This document shows, piece by piece, positions 1 to 8,582 of a stretch of 64,000 nt of DNA. Under the pieces are notes generated by a model. That model saw only the letters and a list, made by a program, of their open reading frames with translations. It searched no databases and was not told where the DNA came from. The stretch spans positions 46,362 through 110,361 of the forward strand of contig DBTQ01000023.1 of the NCBI GenBank assembly GCA_002307135.1, written 5' to 3'. The number at the start of each line of letters is the position of its first letter. Position 1 is the first letter of the stretch. The translations under genes and the position numbers were made by a program. The stretch is from Bacteroidetes bacterium UBA1312. GTDB taxonomy: Bacteria > Bacteroidota > Bacteroidia > Chitinophagales > Chitinophagaceae.

Positions 1-1270
1 AAAAAGTAAAACCACTGAACAAATTATAATACGTGGAGCATTTGCTGAACGGATGAATGTCCTTATCAGGTGTATTCACCGTAGGTGTCAATAAAGTTTT
101 AATCCACTTCTCTCCTGCCCCTACTCCATTTTCAAAAATCCATTTATGTCTGATATTAGTCTCTAAATAAACAGAAATATTGCTCTCTTGCATATTGGCA
201 TCCGGAACTATTTTACGAGAACCATAATTAGAATTATTTTCAAAAGAACCAAGATTAGCAATAATAAGCTTATTTTTTATGGACAAATCCTTTTCCCATT
301 TCAATAAATATTGAGTAGTCAACAAATGCATATTTAAGCTAATAGCACCGCCTCCCTCATTCTCCAAACGACGATTGGATTGAATACCGACATTAAGCGT
401 CAATTTTGAATTGTTCTTTAGTTCAAACTTATTCTCTGATGAAAGTATATTCAGCATTACTAAGTGTGCAGGATTAACATCTAACTTTCTACTCCAACGA
501 TCGTCCGGTTTTATAAACGTATATATATCATTAAAAATAAAACCAAAGCGATTATAAGAGCTGGAAAAATTATTAGTAGAAGTCCAATTGCCCTTTTCAA
601 AACCATACGATGCCTTTAGTGCATAGCCGTCGAATCTACTATTGAGTACCCTATTGTTATTGCCATCGCTATAATCCGCATTATTTTCTACAGCTGCACG
701 AATACCAAACCACCTATTGCCATAATTTACTTTGTAGCCTGCCTGCAACATACCACCCAATGTATTGCTATTCATTTTTATAGAAACATCGCTCTCCTTT
801 GTATTAGCGGCAGGCTTTTCTTCTTGTACTACATTGATGATACCCCCCATAGCCTCCGTTCCATACAATACACTCATTGGCCCCTTTATAAGCTCTACTT
901 TTGAAATGCCCATATCTGTAATACCTAATCCATGCTCTTCCTGCCATTGTTGGTTGTCAAACTTCAAGCCCGACAATAATACCAAAACTCTGTTGCCATA
1001 AAGACCTCGAATAACAGGCTTGGCAATGGCGACACCTGTAGTCAGCATACTTACACCAGGTATTTTGGCTAAAAGATCCGTAAGATTATAATTGCCATAC
1101 TTTGACAAACTATCAATTTTGAGTGTAGAAATATTGACCGAAGTTTCTTGCTGAGTTGCCTTTGTATATGTGGTAACCGTTTGAAGATGGACAATCTGAT
1201 TTGTATCAATACCCTGACCAAAAGCAGGAACAGTAACCAATAAAGATAAAAGATTAAATATCCGTTTCAT
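1..1270 (-). CDS. TonB-dependent receptor, N-terminal part (continues past the left edge)
   Basis: Outer-membrane, TonB-energised uptake receptor; substrate unknown. I translated the minus strand from the ATG at 1270; it stays open to base 1, so about 423 residues are visible and the rest of the barrel lies outside the window. Residues 1-19 are a signal peptide ending AFGQ. A plug domain follows at about 40-150, with the typical stretches VIRGLYGNRVLVLLSG, VELIKGPMSVLYGTEAMGG and IINVVQEE. The remainder alternates polar and hydrophobic residues as barrel strands do. No carboxypeptidase-like N-terminal domain precedes the plug, so it is not a classical SusC. It is divergent from the gene at 1436, with 165 bp between. 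No SusD partner is visible. Confidence 0.9.
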   Translation of the reverse strand, partial: MKRIFNLLSLLVTVPAFGQGIDTNQIVHLQTVTTYTKATQQETSVNISTLKIDSLSKYGNYNLTDLLAKIPGVSMLTTGVAIAKPVIRGLYGNRVLVLLSGLKFDNQQWQEEHGLGITDMGISKVELIKGPMSVLYGTEAMGGIINVVQEEKPAANTKESDVSIKMNSNTLGGMLQAGYKVNYGNRWFGIRAAVENNADYSDGNNNRVLNSRFDGYALKASYGFEKGNWTSTNNFSSSYNRFGFIFNDIYTFIKPDDRWSRKLDVNPAHLVMLNILSSENKFELKNNSKLTLNVGIQSNRRLENEGGGAISLNMHLLTTQYLLKWEKDLSIKNKLIIANLGSFENNSNYGSRKIVPDANMQESNISVYLETNIRHKWIFENGVGAGEKWIKTLLTPTVNTPDKDIHPFSKCSTYYNLFSGFTF

Positions 1271-1435
1271 CAATAACAATTATTTTTTTGAAACACATAG
1301 GTTTATATTATTTTTTTTATATTTTTACTGCCGGTCAAAATCATTACTGAAAATAAATTAATATGACCTATTGAAGAATAAAACAATCAACAAAGAAATT
1401 CCATTACTCACTTACACAAACATAAGCAATATAAT

Positions 1436-1846
1436 ATGAAACGAATAATCCTTGCTATATTTTTAATGCTCTCTTTTTGTTGCACAAATGCACAACAAAA
1501 AAGCGGGAATGCTGAAAAAAAATATGCCAAAAAACCATTATGGATAACCATGATGGACGATACGAAAATCAATTTTTTTGAAATAGAAAAAGCCTACAAC
1601 GTGTATTGGCAACATCATGAAAAACCAGAAGGCGAAGACTATGAAATTGGTGCTTACCGTGAGCGGGAAAAAACACCGAGCAAACGCAAGCAAAGGCGCA
1701 TTTCGGAAGAGAATGATATACGAATGGCTGTAAAAAAATATGAAGTATGGCATGAGCAAACACTTCCCTATGTACAACCCGACGGGCGTATCCTTAGCGC
1801 TGAAGAGCGATTGAGTATTTGGCGCAATCAACAAAATAAAAATTAA
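1436..1846 (+). CDS. Short exported protein resembling the N-terminal module of VPS10-like T9SS proteins
   Basis: 136 residues. Residues 1-19 form a signal peptide (MKRIILAIFLMLSFCCTNAQ region). The mature part is highly charged and contains NFFEIEKAYNVYWQHHEK and KKYEVWHEQTLPYVQPDG. From memory, these resemble the region just before the beta-propeller in many long Bacteroidota VPS10/sortilin-like T9SS proteins, where NFY-I-K-F--Y and KRWE----R-YP-G patterns occur. The gene ends 21 bp before the start of exactly such a propeller protein, so the two are probably co-transcribed and may act together at the surface. No enzymatic motif is seen. The relationship is an inference and the function is unknown. 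Confidence 0.75.
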   Translation: MKRIILAIFLMLSFCCTNAQQKSGNAEKKYAKKPLWITMMDDTKINFFEIEKAYNVYWQHHEKPEGEDYEIGAYREREKTPSKRKQRRISEENDIRMAVKKYEVWHEQTLPYVQPDGRILSAEERLSIWRNQQNKN

Positions 1847-1867
1847 TCATCCACTCATTTATTTCTT

Positions 1868-4800
1868 ATGACTCATTCCAAACAATATAAATCAGCGTGG
1901 TTATTAGTTTACACTATGTTACTCATGCTTCCTAGCTACGCCCAACCAGCAATAGGTTCATGGACTAACACTGGACCCGTTAATTTTCCTATAAATGCGA
2001 GTGGACAAGTAAATGGACTTGGGCGAGTAAGTCAAATAAAATTTCACCCGACAAAACCCAACAAAATGTATGCAGTAAGTGCGTCCGGAGGCCTTTACAT
2101 CAGTACAGACAATGGCGTAACTTGGGTACATACTGTAGGTACAGAAGTATTACCTCAAACCTCCTGCTCCTCCGTATGTATCGACTATACAAATGATAGC
2201 GTAATATATCTATCTACAGGTGATGCAGATTATTATGGTACAGGATATGGCATTTGGAAAAGTACTAACGCCGGATATACATGGGCTGCATCACATGCTA
2301 CCATTGGTACACGTATGGCAGTGGAAATACTGATGGATTCTACCGATCACAATAGTATTGTTGCAGCCACCAATGATGGCATTTGGAAATCAACCGATGC
2401 TGCAGTAACCTGGTCTGTCAAAAAAACGCCAGGTGCATTTACCGATATGCGAGCCAAACCTCGAAGCAAAAAAACCTTATATGCTGCCACGGCGACGCAG
2501 TTTTTCATTAGCAATGACTTCGGTAATACTTGGACACAAATCACTAGTGGCATTACTCTTCCTACAGGAAATACTGGCATCAGAATTGGTGTGACCAATG
2601 CAGACACAAATGTAGTGTATCTGGGTACTACCAAAGGGAATGGAGTCATCTTCAAATCAACTGATGGCGGACTGAATTTTACAACCATGTACAACAGCAC
2701 TACACAATGCTTAGTCTGTTATGATGCAAGCCCTGCATCAGGTTCTCAAGGCAATTATAATTTTGATCTAAATGTCAATCCACAAAATGCAAATGAAGTA
2801 TGGCTAGCAGCTCACTGCATCTGGCGGTCAACTGATGGTGGTGTTACCTGGAGTAAAAGAACCAATTGGTATGCAGAAATGCATACTGACATGCACCAAG
2901 TACAATGGAATCCTTACAACAATACGCAAGTATTTGATGGAAACGATGGTGGCGTATGGATGACATCTGATACTGTTGGTACTTATTGGAAACCCAGATG
3001 TGACGGTGTTGCTGCAACAGAAATTTATCATGCCGCACAGAGCCCCATCAGCAGACAAGTCATCAGCATTGGCACACAAGACAATGGCGAATTATATTAT
3101 AACAGCACTTGGAAAACAAATAGAGGTGGCGACTGGGGTAGTAAATGTGCATTTGATTTTGCAACAGCATCTACAGTATATTACCTTACTAATGGTAAAC
3201 GGAGATCTTTGGTACCCATGGGCTCTGAGCTTTCTTATAATTCGCCCTTTACTGCTACCAACAATTCGTGTATTGAGTTTTTCCCTTCTATGGTCAATGT
3301 TGCCTTCTTAGGAAAAGACAGTATTTGGCGTAGTACAGACATCAATACAACTAGCCCTACATGGACAAGAATAAATGCGGGTACAGAAGCAATCAAAGAC
3401 ATTGCATCTTGTCGGGCAGACAGCAATATTGTTTATTATGTAACAAACAACAACCATCTGCTGCGTAGTGATAATGCGTTGTCGGCCAGCCCTACTTGGA
3501 CACAATACACCACTCCTGCCGCTACCAATGTAGCAACAAGTTTGGCCACCAATAAAAATGATGCTAATGTAGTTTTCCTAAGCTGTGGCGCTAGCATTTA
3601 CCGTTCGGCAGATAAAGGTATAACATGGACTAACATTACTGGATCTGGTCTTTCAGGATTAAACATTCGTAAAATTGTCCACGATAATTATTCTACTAAC
3701 GAACGTTTGATTGTAAACGCAGGCAGCTATGTGCACAGTAAAAACAACACCACAACCGTCTGGACAAATTATACACAGAATCTACCAACCGTATGCAATG
3801 CCAATGACCTTATGATATACAATGATGGCACAGCGGCTTCAATTCTCCGACTTTCCACTTATGGTCGTGGGGTTTGGGAATGCAGCATTAATAACAATAT
3901 GACACCCATCGTTGATTTTAGCTCCGACAAACAAATTATTTGCCCCGGAGACACTGTCCATTTTTATAAATCGGGTTATGGAATCATTACAACCAATGCA
4001 TGGACATTTGCAGGAGGAACTCCGAGTTCTTCCTCTTTGGACAGCCCGATTGTTGTATATCCTAGCAAAGGATTATATACAGTCTCCTACAAGGCAACAG
4101 GTCCCGGCGGTAGCGACACCGTTACTAAAACCAGTTATATAGAAGTATCAGATGGTGCTACAACGCCTGTTGCAGAAGGTTTCGAAGGTGCAACATTTCC
4201 ACCTTCTAGCTGGCAACTCATCAGCAATACAGGAAGTCAATGGGTACCTACTACTACTGCAAGCGGCTTTGGCACAAGCACAAAAAGTATAATCTATGAC
4301 AACTATAACATCAACGCAGGAGGCAAACATGATATAATCATCGCACCTAAAGTTTCACTCGTTGGGGTCGCTACTGCACGTTTGACTTTTGATCTGGCAT
4401 ACCGACCATGGAATACTTCTTATCCCGACTCTCTGATGCTCCAATTATCTTCCGACTGTGGACACTCTTGGACTCCAATATATATCAAAACTGGCACAGC
4501 ACTTGGTACCACCGCAGCTAGCACTACTGCAGGCTTATTTAAACCTTCAGCTACACAATGGCGTACCGACACGGTTTCACTTAATCCTTACGTGGGTAAC
4601 AACGTTATGATTTCATTTGAAAACATAGGCTATTATGGCCAGGCCATTTATATCGACAATGTGAACATAGCCATGTCTCCAGCCACTAAGTTTGGAGCAA
4701 GTGATACGGCAATATGCGCCGGGTCATCTATTACATTTACCGATTCGTCGGCAAATGCAAGCTTCTGGAACTGGACATTTGCGGGAGGTACACCATCTAC

Positions 4801-5407
4801 AGCTGCCACAAGTGCGGCAACCATTAACTATCCGGCTCCTGGATTGTATCTTGTAAAATTAGCGGCAAGTAATAGTGTTGGAACAACCACACTTACAAAA
4901 TCAAATTACATACGCGTTTGGGCGCTCCCTACAGTCACTATTAGTGCATCAGGTACAATACTTACAGCTACAGGTACAGGTACAAGTTGGCAATGGTATA
5001 AAAATGGCATTCTGATACCCGGAGCAACAGCTATGAATTATACAGCCACCAGTATTGGCGATTATACGGTAAAAGTAACCGATGCTCATGGCTGTACTGC
5101 GACATCCGCCATACATACTGTTACCAATACAGGACTAAGCAATGTTATACATGATGCAGGTTTTTCTATCTATCCAAACCCATCTACAGGAATAGTAACT
5201 ATTAAAGCGAGTAATCTAACGGCGAAAGACATTACTGTATCTTGTTACAATTCAGTTGGTGCACTTGTTGTAAGGGAGAACATAAAAGTAATAAACGGCA
5301 CTATATCGAACAGTTTCAACTGGAGTGAATTACCCAAAGGGCTGTATGAAATAAAGATCAATACTAACGATGGGAAGCAAGTACACAGTAGCCTATTGTT
5401 GCAATAA
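1868..5407 (+). CDS. Large secreted VPS10/Asp-box propeller protein with PKD domains and T9SS sorting domain
   Basis: 1179 residues, predicted to cross the outer membrane by type IX secretion. A signal peptide (about 1-26, ending SYAQ) leads into a region rich in Asp-box repeats of the form S-x-D-x-G-x-T-W (for example GGLYISTDNGVTW and CIWRSTDGGVTW), typical of VPS10/sialidase-like propellers (about 40-670). A PKD domain follows at about 677-761, an MAM-like 'choice-of-anchor' sandwich at about 768-933, a second PKD at about 941-1018, and an Ig-like stretch. The T9SS type A sorting domain is at about 1096-1179 (FSIYPNPSTG ... GLYEIKI). The catalytic residues of sialidases were not identified, so adhesion or binding is as likely as hydrolysis. 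It follows the 136-residue exported protein by 21 bp. Confidence 0.9.
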   Translation: MTHSKQYKSAWLLVYTMLLMLPSYAQPAIGSWTNTGPVNFPINASGQVNGLGRVSQIKFHPTKPNKMYAVSASGGLYISTDNGVTWVHTVGTEVLPQTSCSSVCIDYTNDSVIYLSTGDADYYGTGYGIWKSTNAGYTWAASHATIGTRMAVEILMDSTDHNSIVAATNDGIWKSTDAAVTWSVKKTPGAFTDMRAKPRSKKTLYAATATQFFISNDFGNTWTQITSGITLPTGNTGIRIGVTNADTNVVYLGTTKGNGVIFKSTDGGLNFTTMYNSTTQCLVCYDASPASGSQGNYNFDLNVNPQNANEVWLAAHCIWRSTDGGVTWSKRTNWYAEMHTDMHQVQWNPYNNTQVFDGNDGGVWMTSDTVGTYWKPRCDGVAATEIYHAAQSPISRQVISIGTQDNGELYYNSTWKTNRGGDWGSKCAFDFATASTVYYLTNGKRRSLVPMGSELSYNSPFTATNNSCIEFFPSMVNVAFLGKDSIWRSTDINTTSPTWTRINAGTEAIKDIASCRADSNIVYYVTNNNHLLRSDNALSASPTWTQYTTPAATNVATSLATNKNDANVVFLSCGASIYRSADKGITWTNITGSGLSGLNIRKIVHDNYSTNERLIVNAGSYVHSKNNTTTVWTNYTQNLPTVCNANDLMIYNDGTAASILRLSTYGRGVWECSINNNMTPIVDFSSDKQIICPGDTVHFYKSGYGIITTNAWTFAGGTPSSSSLDSPIVVYPSKGLYTVSYKATGPGGSDTVTKTSYIEVSDGATTPVAEGFEGATFPPSSWQLISNTGSQWVPTTTASGFGTSTKSIIYDNYNINAGGKHDIIIAPKVSLVGVATARLTFDLAYRPWNTSYPDSLMLQLSSDCGHSWTPIYIKTGTALGTTAASTTAGLFKPSATQWRTDTVSLNPYVGNNVMISFENIGYYGQAIYIDNVNIAMSPATKFGASDTAICAGSSITFTDSSANASFWNWTFAGGTPSTAATSAATINYPAPGLYLVKLAASNSVGTTTLTKSNYIRVWALPTVTISASGTILTATGTGTSWQWYKNGILIPGATAMNYTATSIGDYTVKVTDAHGCTATSAIHTVTNTGLSNVIHDAGFSIYPNPSTGIVTIKASNLTAKDITVSCYNSVGALVVRENIKVINGTISNSFNWSELPKGLYEIKINTNDGKQVHSSLLLQ

Positions 5408-5442
5408 AAACGAGTACAACCAATTTTAAAATTTCCAACACC

Positions 5443-5484
5443 AATTCATATAGCCCACGATTAAAATCGTGGGCTATATGAATT
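5443..5484. repeat. REP-like perfect palindrome
   Basis: Arms of 18 bp match perfectly (aattcatatagcccacga and its complement) around a ttaaaa centre that can add two more pairs. The core, cccacga...tcgtggg, resembles palindromes that are dispersed in many Bacteroidota and are handled by REP-associated Y1 transposases. It lies 36 bp after the large T9SS gene, where it could also end transcription, although it lacks a T-tract. Only one copy is in the window, so the repeat identity is an inference. Confidence 0.6.
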
Positions 5485-5615
5485 AAATAAAGACTCAATA
5501 GCAAACATTCAAAGATCCTTATAAAACAAGGCTAACCAAACAATAACAAACCCAATATGCTAAAGTGATATAGTTAATCGTTTTCATACACCGCTAATGA
5601 TTAATTTTGAGCATA

Positions 5616-6056
5616 ATGAAAAAGCTACTATATATCGCTGTATGCATTACGGCAATGTCCTTCAGTACATGGCAATCAAATTTTCAGACAGCCCAACAAC
5701 TGGCTAAAGATAAACACGAACTGATTTTATTGAATTTTTCCGGATCCGACTGGTGCGGCCCTTGTATTAGAATGCGAAAAGAAATATTTGAAAGCAACGA
5801 ATTTTCAAATATGGCAGATGCCACGCTGATTCTTGTCAACGCAGATTTTCCCCGCAATAAAAAAAATCAATTAGACAAACAACACAAAAAAGAAAATGAA
5901 GCACTGGCTGATAAATATAATCCCGGGGGTAAATTCCCGTTTACGGTTTTATTAAGCGCAGATGGTAAAATAATAAAGTCATGGGAAGGCTTACCTAAAG
6001 AAAATGCAGCACAATTTGCGTCGCAATTAAAAAATCTTTGCGATGCCAACAGATAA
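5616..6056 (+). CDS. Exported thioredoxin-family protein
   Basis: Thiol-disulfide protein expected in the periplasm. I start at the ATG at 5616; a TTG three codons upstream also gives an open frame but would weaken the signal peptide (MKKLLYIAVCITAMSFS). 146 residues. The redox motif WCGPC has its cysteines at about 47 and 50 (NFSGSDWCGPCIRM), and FPFTVLL supplies the cis-proline region. The short single-domain form with an early active site resembles the DUF255/thioredoxin_7-like exported proteins of Bacteroidota. It overlaps the ApbE gene by 14 bp and heads a four-gene set with DUF4266 and DUF3570, which suggests it maintains thiols of a partner in that set, perhaps the cysteine-tailed lipoprotein. 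Confidence 0.88.
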   Translation: MKKLLYIAVCITAMSFSTWQSNFQTAQQLAKDKHELILLNFSGSDWCGPCIRMRKEIFESNEFSNMADATLILVNADFPRNKKNQLDKQHKKENEALADKYNPGGKFPFTVLLSADGKIIKSWEGLPKENAAQFASQLKNLCDANR

Positions 6057-6993
6057 CCCCAACAATCAACTATCAGAGTTTAAAAAAGTAGAAAGACTCA
6101 TGGGGAACTCTTTCGAAATAACCGTGGTAGGCGATGATGAAACTTGGGCTCAAGACAAAATAAATATTGCCATTGCAGAAATTAAACGCATCGAAAAATT
6201 ACTGACAACATACCATGAAAGCAGTCAAACCAATCAAATAAATGCACATGCCGGCATTAGTGCAGTAAAAGTAGATAAAGAAGTATTTGATCTGATTCAG
6301 CGTTCACTGAAAATATCTGCCATTACAGATGGTGCATTCGACATTAGTTATGGATCTATTGACAAGCGACTTTGGAATTTCGACAAAACGATGAAAGCTT
6401 TACCTGATGAATTTACCGCACGTTCTATGGTTAAATTAATTAATTATAGAAACGTAATCTTAAACCCTGAAAACTATAGTGTATTGCTAAAAGAAAAAGG
6501 GATGCGTATAGGATTTGGAGGTATCGGCAAAGGATATGCAGCCGAAATGGTAAAAGCATTACTCAAAAAAGAAGGCGTAAAAAGTGGCATTGTAAATGCT
6601 TCAGGAGACTTAACTACATGGGGTGTTCAGGCAAACAATAAACCTTGGACTATAGGCATTGCTCACCCGGACAATGCAAATCTACCTTTCTCCTACATGA
6701 ATATTACAGACATGGCCATAGCTACTTCCGGCAATTATGAAAAGTATGTAACTATTGATGGTAAGAAATATTCCCATACGATAAACCCCAAGACGGGATT
6801 ACCTGTAACTGGCATCAAAAGCGTAACAGTTATTAGTCCAAATGCTGAAATAGCAGACGCAATGGCAACTCCGGTAACAATTATGGGTATTAAATCCGGG
6901 CTTAATCTAATCAACCAAATACATCATTTAGGATGTATCATTATTGACGACAACAATAAAATTTATTCTTCAAAAAATATCAATTTAGCATGA
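6043..6993 (+). CDS. apbE: FAD:protein FMN transferase (ApbE family)
   Basis: 316 residues. ApbE enzymes attach FMN from FAD to a Ser or Thr of exported redox proteins. Family marks are GFGGIGKGYAAE, the NASGDL segment, AIATSGNYEKY and the HTINPKTGLPV loop. AEIADAMATPVTIMG follows, as the metal-binding region does in the family. Most ApbE proteins are lipoproteins, but this reading starts MPTDNPNNQLSEF with no signal peptide. Either it works in the cytoplasm, or export depends on an unseen upstream start, which the 14-bp overlap with the thioredoxin gene makes unlikely. No canonical flavinylation target was identified beside it; DUF4266 and DUF3570 are the candidates by position. Confidence 0.92.
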   Translation: MPTDNPNNQLSEFKKVERLMGNSFEITVVGDDETWAQDKINIAIAEIKRIEKLLTTYHESSQTNQINAHAGISAVKVDKEVFDLIQRSLKISAITDGAFDISYGSIDKRLWNFDKTMKALPDEFTARSMVKLINYRNVILNPENYSVLLKEKGMRIGFGGIGKGYAAEMVKALLKKEGVKSGIVNASGDLTTWGVQANNKPWTIGIAHPDNANLPFSYMNITDMAIATSGNYEKYVTIDGKKYSHTINPKTGLPVTGIKSVTVISPNAEIADAMATPVTIMGIKSGLNLINQIHHLGCIIIDDNNKIYSSKNINLA

Positions 6994-7226
6994 TCCCTCA
7001 AAAAATAAAAAAGAACTTAATCATTATGTTGTCCATTATTACAACATCACTTTTGGCCTATTCATGTACGACAGTAAAAGAGTATCAAAAAAATAGATTA
7101 AATGATGGAGAAATGGGCTTAAGTAATCGAAAAATTGAAAAAACGGAATTAAGTTTTCAAGCATACAGAGAAGGTTCATCCGGTGCCAATGCAGGAAAAA
7201 GCGGTGGAGGTTGCGGTTGTAACTAA
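6990..7226 (+). CDS. DUF4266 small lipoprotein with cysteine-rich C-terminal tail
   Basis: 78 residues, overlapping apbE by 4 bp (ATGA), which implies translational coupling. A hydrophobic signal ends in a lipobox, LLAYSC, so the mature protein begins at a lipidated Cys near residue 26. The short mature part contains YQKNRLNDGEMGLSNRK and ends in GKSGGGCGCN. The glycine/cysteine tail and the size match DUF4266. A tail like this could bind a metal or take part in thiol exchange with the thioredoxin two genes upstream, but no function is established here. Alternatives are a structural partner of the DUF3570 protein or an ApbE substrate; EGSSGAN is only a partial match to an S/T-G-A-T flavinylation site. 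Confidence 0.85.
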   Translation: MIPQKIKKNLIIMLSIITTSLLAYSCTTVKEYQKNRLNDGEMGLSNRKIEKTELSFQAYREGSSGANAGKSGGGCGCN

Positions 7227-7280
7227 GCTCATTAAATTATTTAAGTCAACTTAAATATCTGATCATTTCAAAAAATAATA

Positions 7281-8471
7281 ATGAAGAAAATATTTTTAAC
7301 TGCTGCAGGCTTAGTTACACTATTGCAGTCATTCGCTCAAAAAACAAAAGATAGCACCGGCTTCGAAAGCAGAAAACTCAAAATAGAAGAAGTAAATTTA
7401 GTATCAAGCTATTACACACAAGACGGAAATAATGCTGCTGTAACGGGCGGTATCGGATCCGAAAAACTAACTGATATAGCTAATGTATTTGATGTCAAAC
7501 TAGCCATGTACGACAAAAAAATGCGGAAACATACTTTTGATGCTGAGGTTGGTATTGATCATTATACATCTGCATCATCCGACATGATTGATCTGAAAGC
7601 AAACTCTTCTGCATCCCATTCCGATACACGTTTTTATCCCTCTTTAAATTGGAGTGTTGAAAATGATGCAAAAGGCAGAACAGTTGGTGCCGCATTATCT
7701 TTCTCTAATGAATTTGACTATAGATCATTTGGTGGAAATATTATTTTTTCTCAAAAAACCAAAAACCGAAACGGAGAGTTCACTGCTAAATTTCAAACCT
7801 ATCTTGATCAGGTCAAATTAGTTGCACCTATTGAATTAAGAACTGGTGGCACACAAAGGCATTATGACTATCCTACCACTGCAAGAAATACATTTGCCGG
7901 CTCCATTTCCTATTCGCAAATAATCAATGAGCGCCTGCAAATTATGTTTTTAGCAGATATAGTACAACAACAAGGCTATTTAAGCTTACCATTTCACAGA
8001 GTGTATTTTAGTGATGCTACTGTACATCAGGAAAACCTGCCCAGCACACGCCTTAAAATACCCTTAGGCTTTAGAGCTAATTATTTTTTAGGTGACCGTT
8101 TTATTATTAGAAGTTATTATCGATTCTATACCGACGATTGGGGACTTACATCCCACACCGCCAATATTGAAGTGCCAATAAAATTAACACCATTTCTTTC
8201 GGTGAGTCCTTTTTATAGATATTACAGTCAATCGGCTATTAAATATTTTGAAGCCTACGAAACACATACAGAACAAGACCAATTTTATACCAGCAATTAT
8301 GACCTGTCTAAATTCACCAGCAATTTCTTTGGTGCAGGCATTCGTTTTGCTCCTCCCAAAGGAGTATTAGGTGAAAAACATTTTAACATGATTGAATTAA
8401 GATACGGACATTATATTCGAAGCACTGGCTTGACCTCTGACATTATATCCATCAATTTAAAGTTTAAATAA
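7281..8471 (+). CDS. DUF3570 outer-membrane-like protein
   Basis: 396 residues with a signal peptide (1-19, ending QSFAQ). Most of the chain is long alternating strands rich in Tyr, Phe and Arg (FIIRSYYRFYTDDWG, LSVSPFYRYYSQSAIKYF), and it ends ISINLKFK. This is the pattern of an outer-membrane beta-barrel. The N-terminal segment YYTQDGNNAAVTGGIGSEKL is the conserved entry of the DUF3570 family. It is the last gene of the thioredoxin-apbE-DUF4266 set, 54 bp after DUF4266. The combination recurs in Bacteroidota and Proteobacteria from memory, so the barrel probably serves an extracytoplasmic redox or metal function shared with those genes. The exact role is unknown. Confidence 0.85.
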   Translation: MKKIFLTAAGLVTLLQSFAQKTKDSTGFESRKLKIEEVNLVSSYYTQDGNNAAVTGGIGSEKLTDIANVFDVKLAMYDKKMRKHTFDAEVGIDHYTSASSDMIDLKANSSASHSDTRFYPSLNWSVENDAKGRTVGAALSFSNEFDYRSFGGNIIFSQKTKNRNGEFTAKFQTYLDQVKLVAPIELRTGGTQRHYDYPTTARNTFAGSISYSQIINERLQIMFLADIVQQQGYLSLPFHRVYFSDATVHQENLPSTRLKIPLGFRANYFLGDRFIIRSYYRFYTDDWGLTSHTANIEVPIKLTPFLSVSPFYRYYSQSAIKYFEAYETHTEQDQFYTSNYDLSKFTSNFFGAGIRFAPPKGVLGEKHFNMIELRYGHYIRSTGLTSDIISINLKFK

Positions 8472-8526
8472 AAACGAAACTTGTAACCCCTTAAACTCAA
8501 TATCAGCAAATCTGTTATTCTGTACC

Positions 8527-8559
8527 ATTGACTATTTGGCACAAAATTCTTTACATTTG
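8527..8559 (+). promoter_or_regulatory. Predicted promoter of frr
   Basis: ATTG at 8527-8530 and TACATTTG at 8552-8559 are 21 bp apart, matching the Bacteroidota -33/-7 pattern. The start codon of frr follows 23 bp later. Confidence 0.6.
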
Positions 8560-8582
8560 CGTTTCGAAAAAATAGTAACAAA

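Noticed and set aside
8472..8582. Riboswitch or leader structure before frr
   Set aside because: Only a promoter pattern is visible; no strong hairpin or conserved motif.
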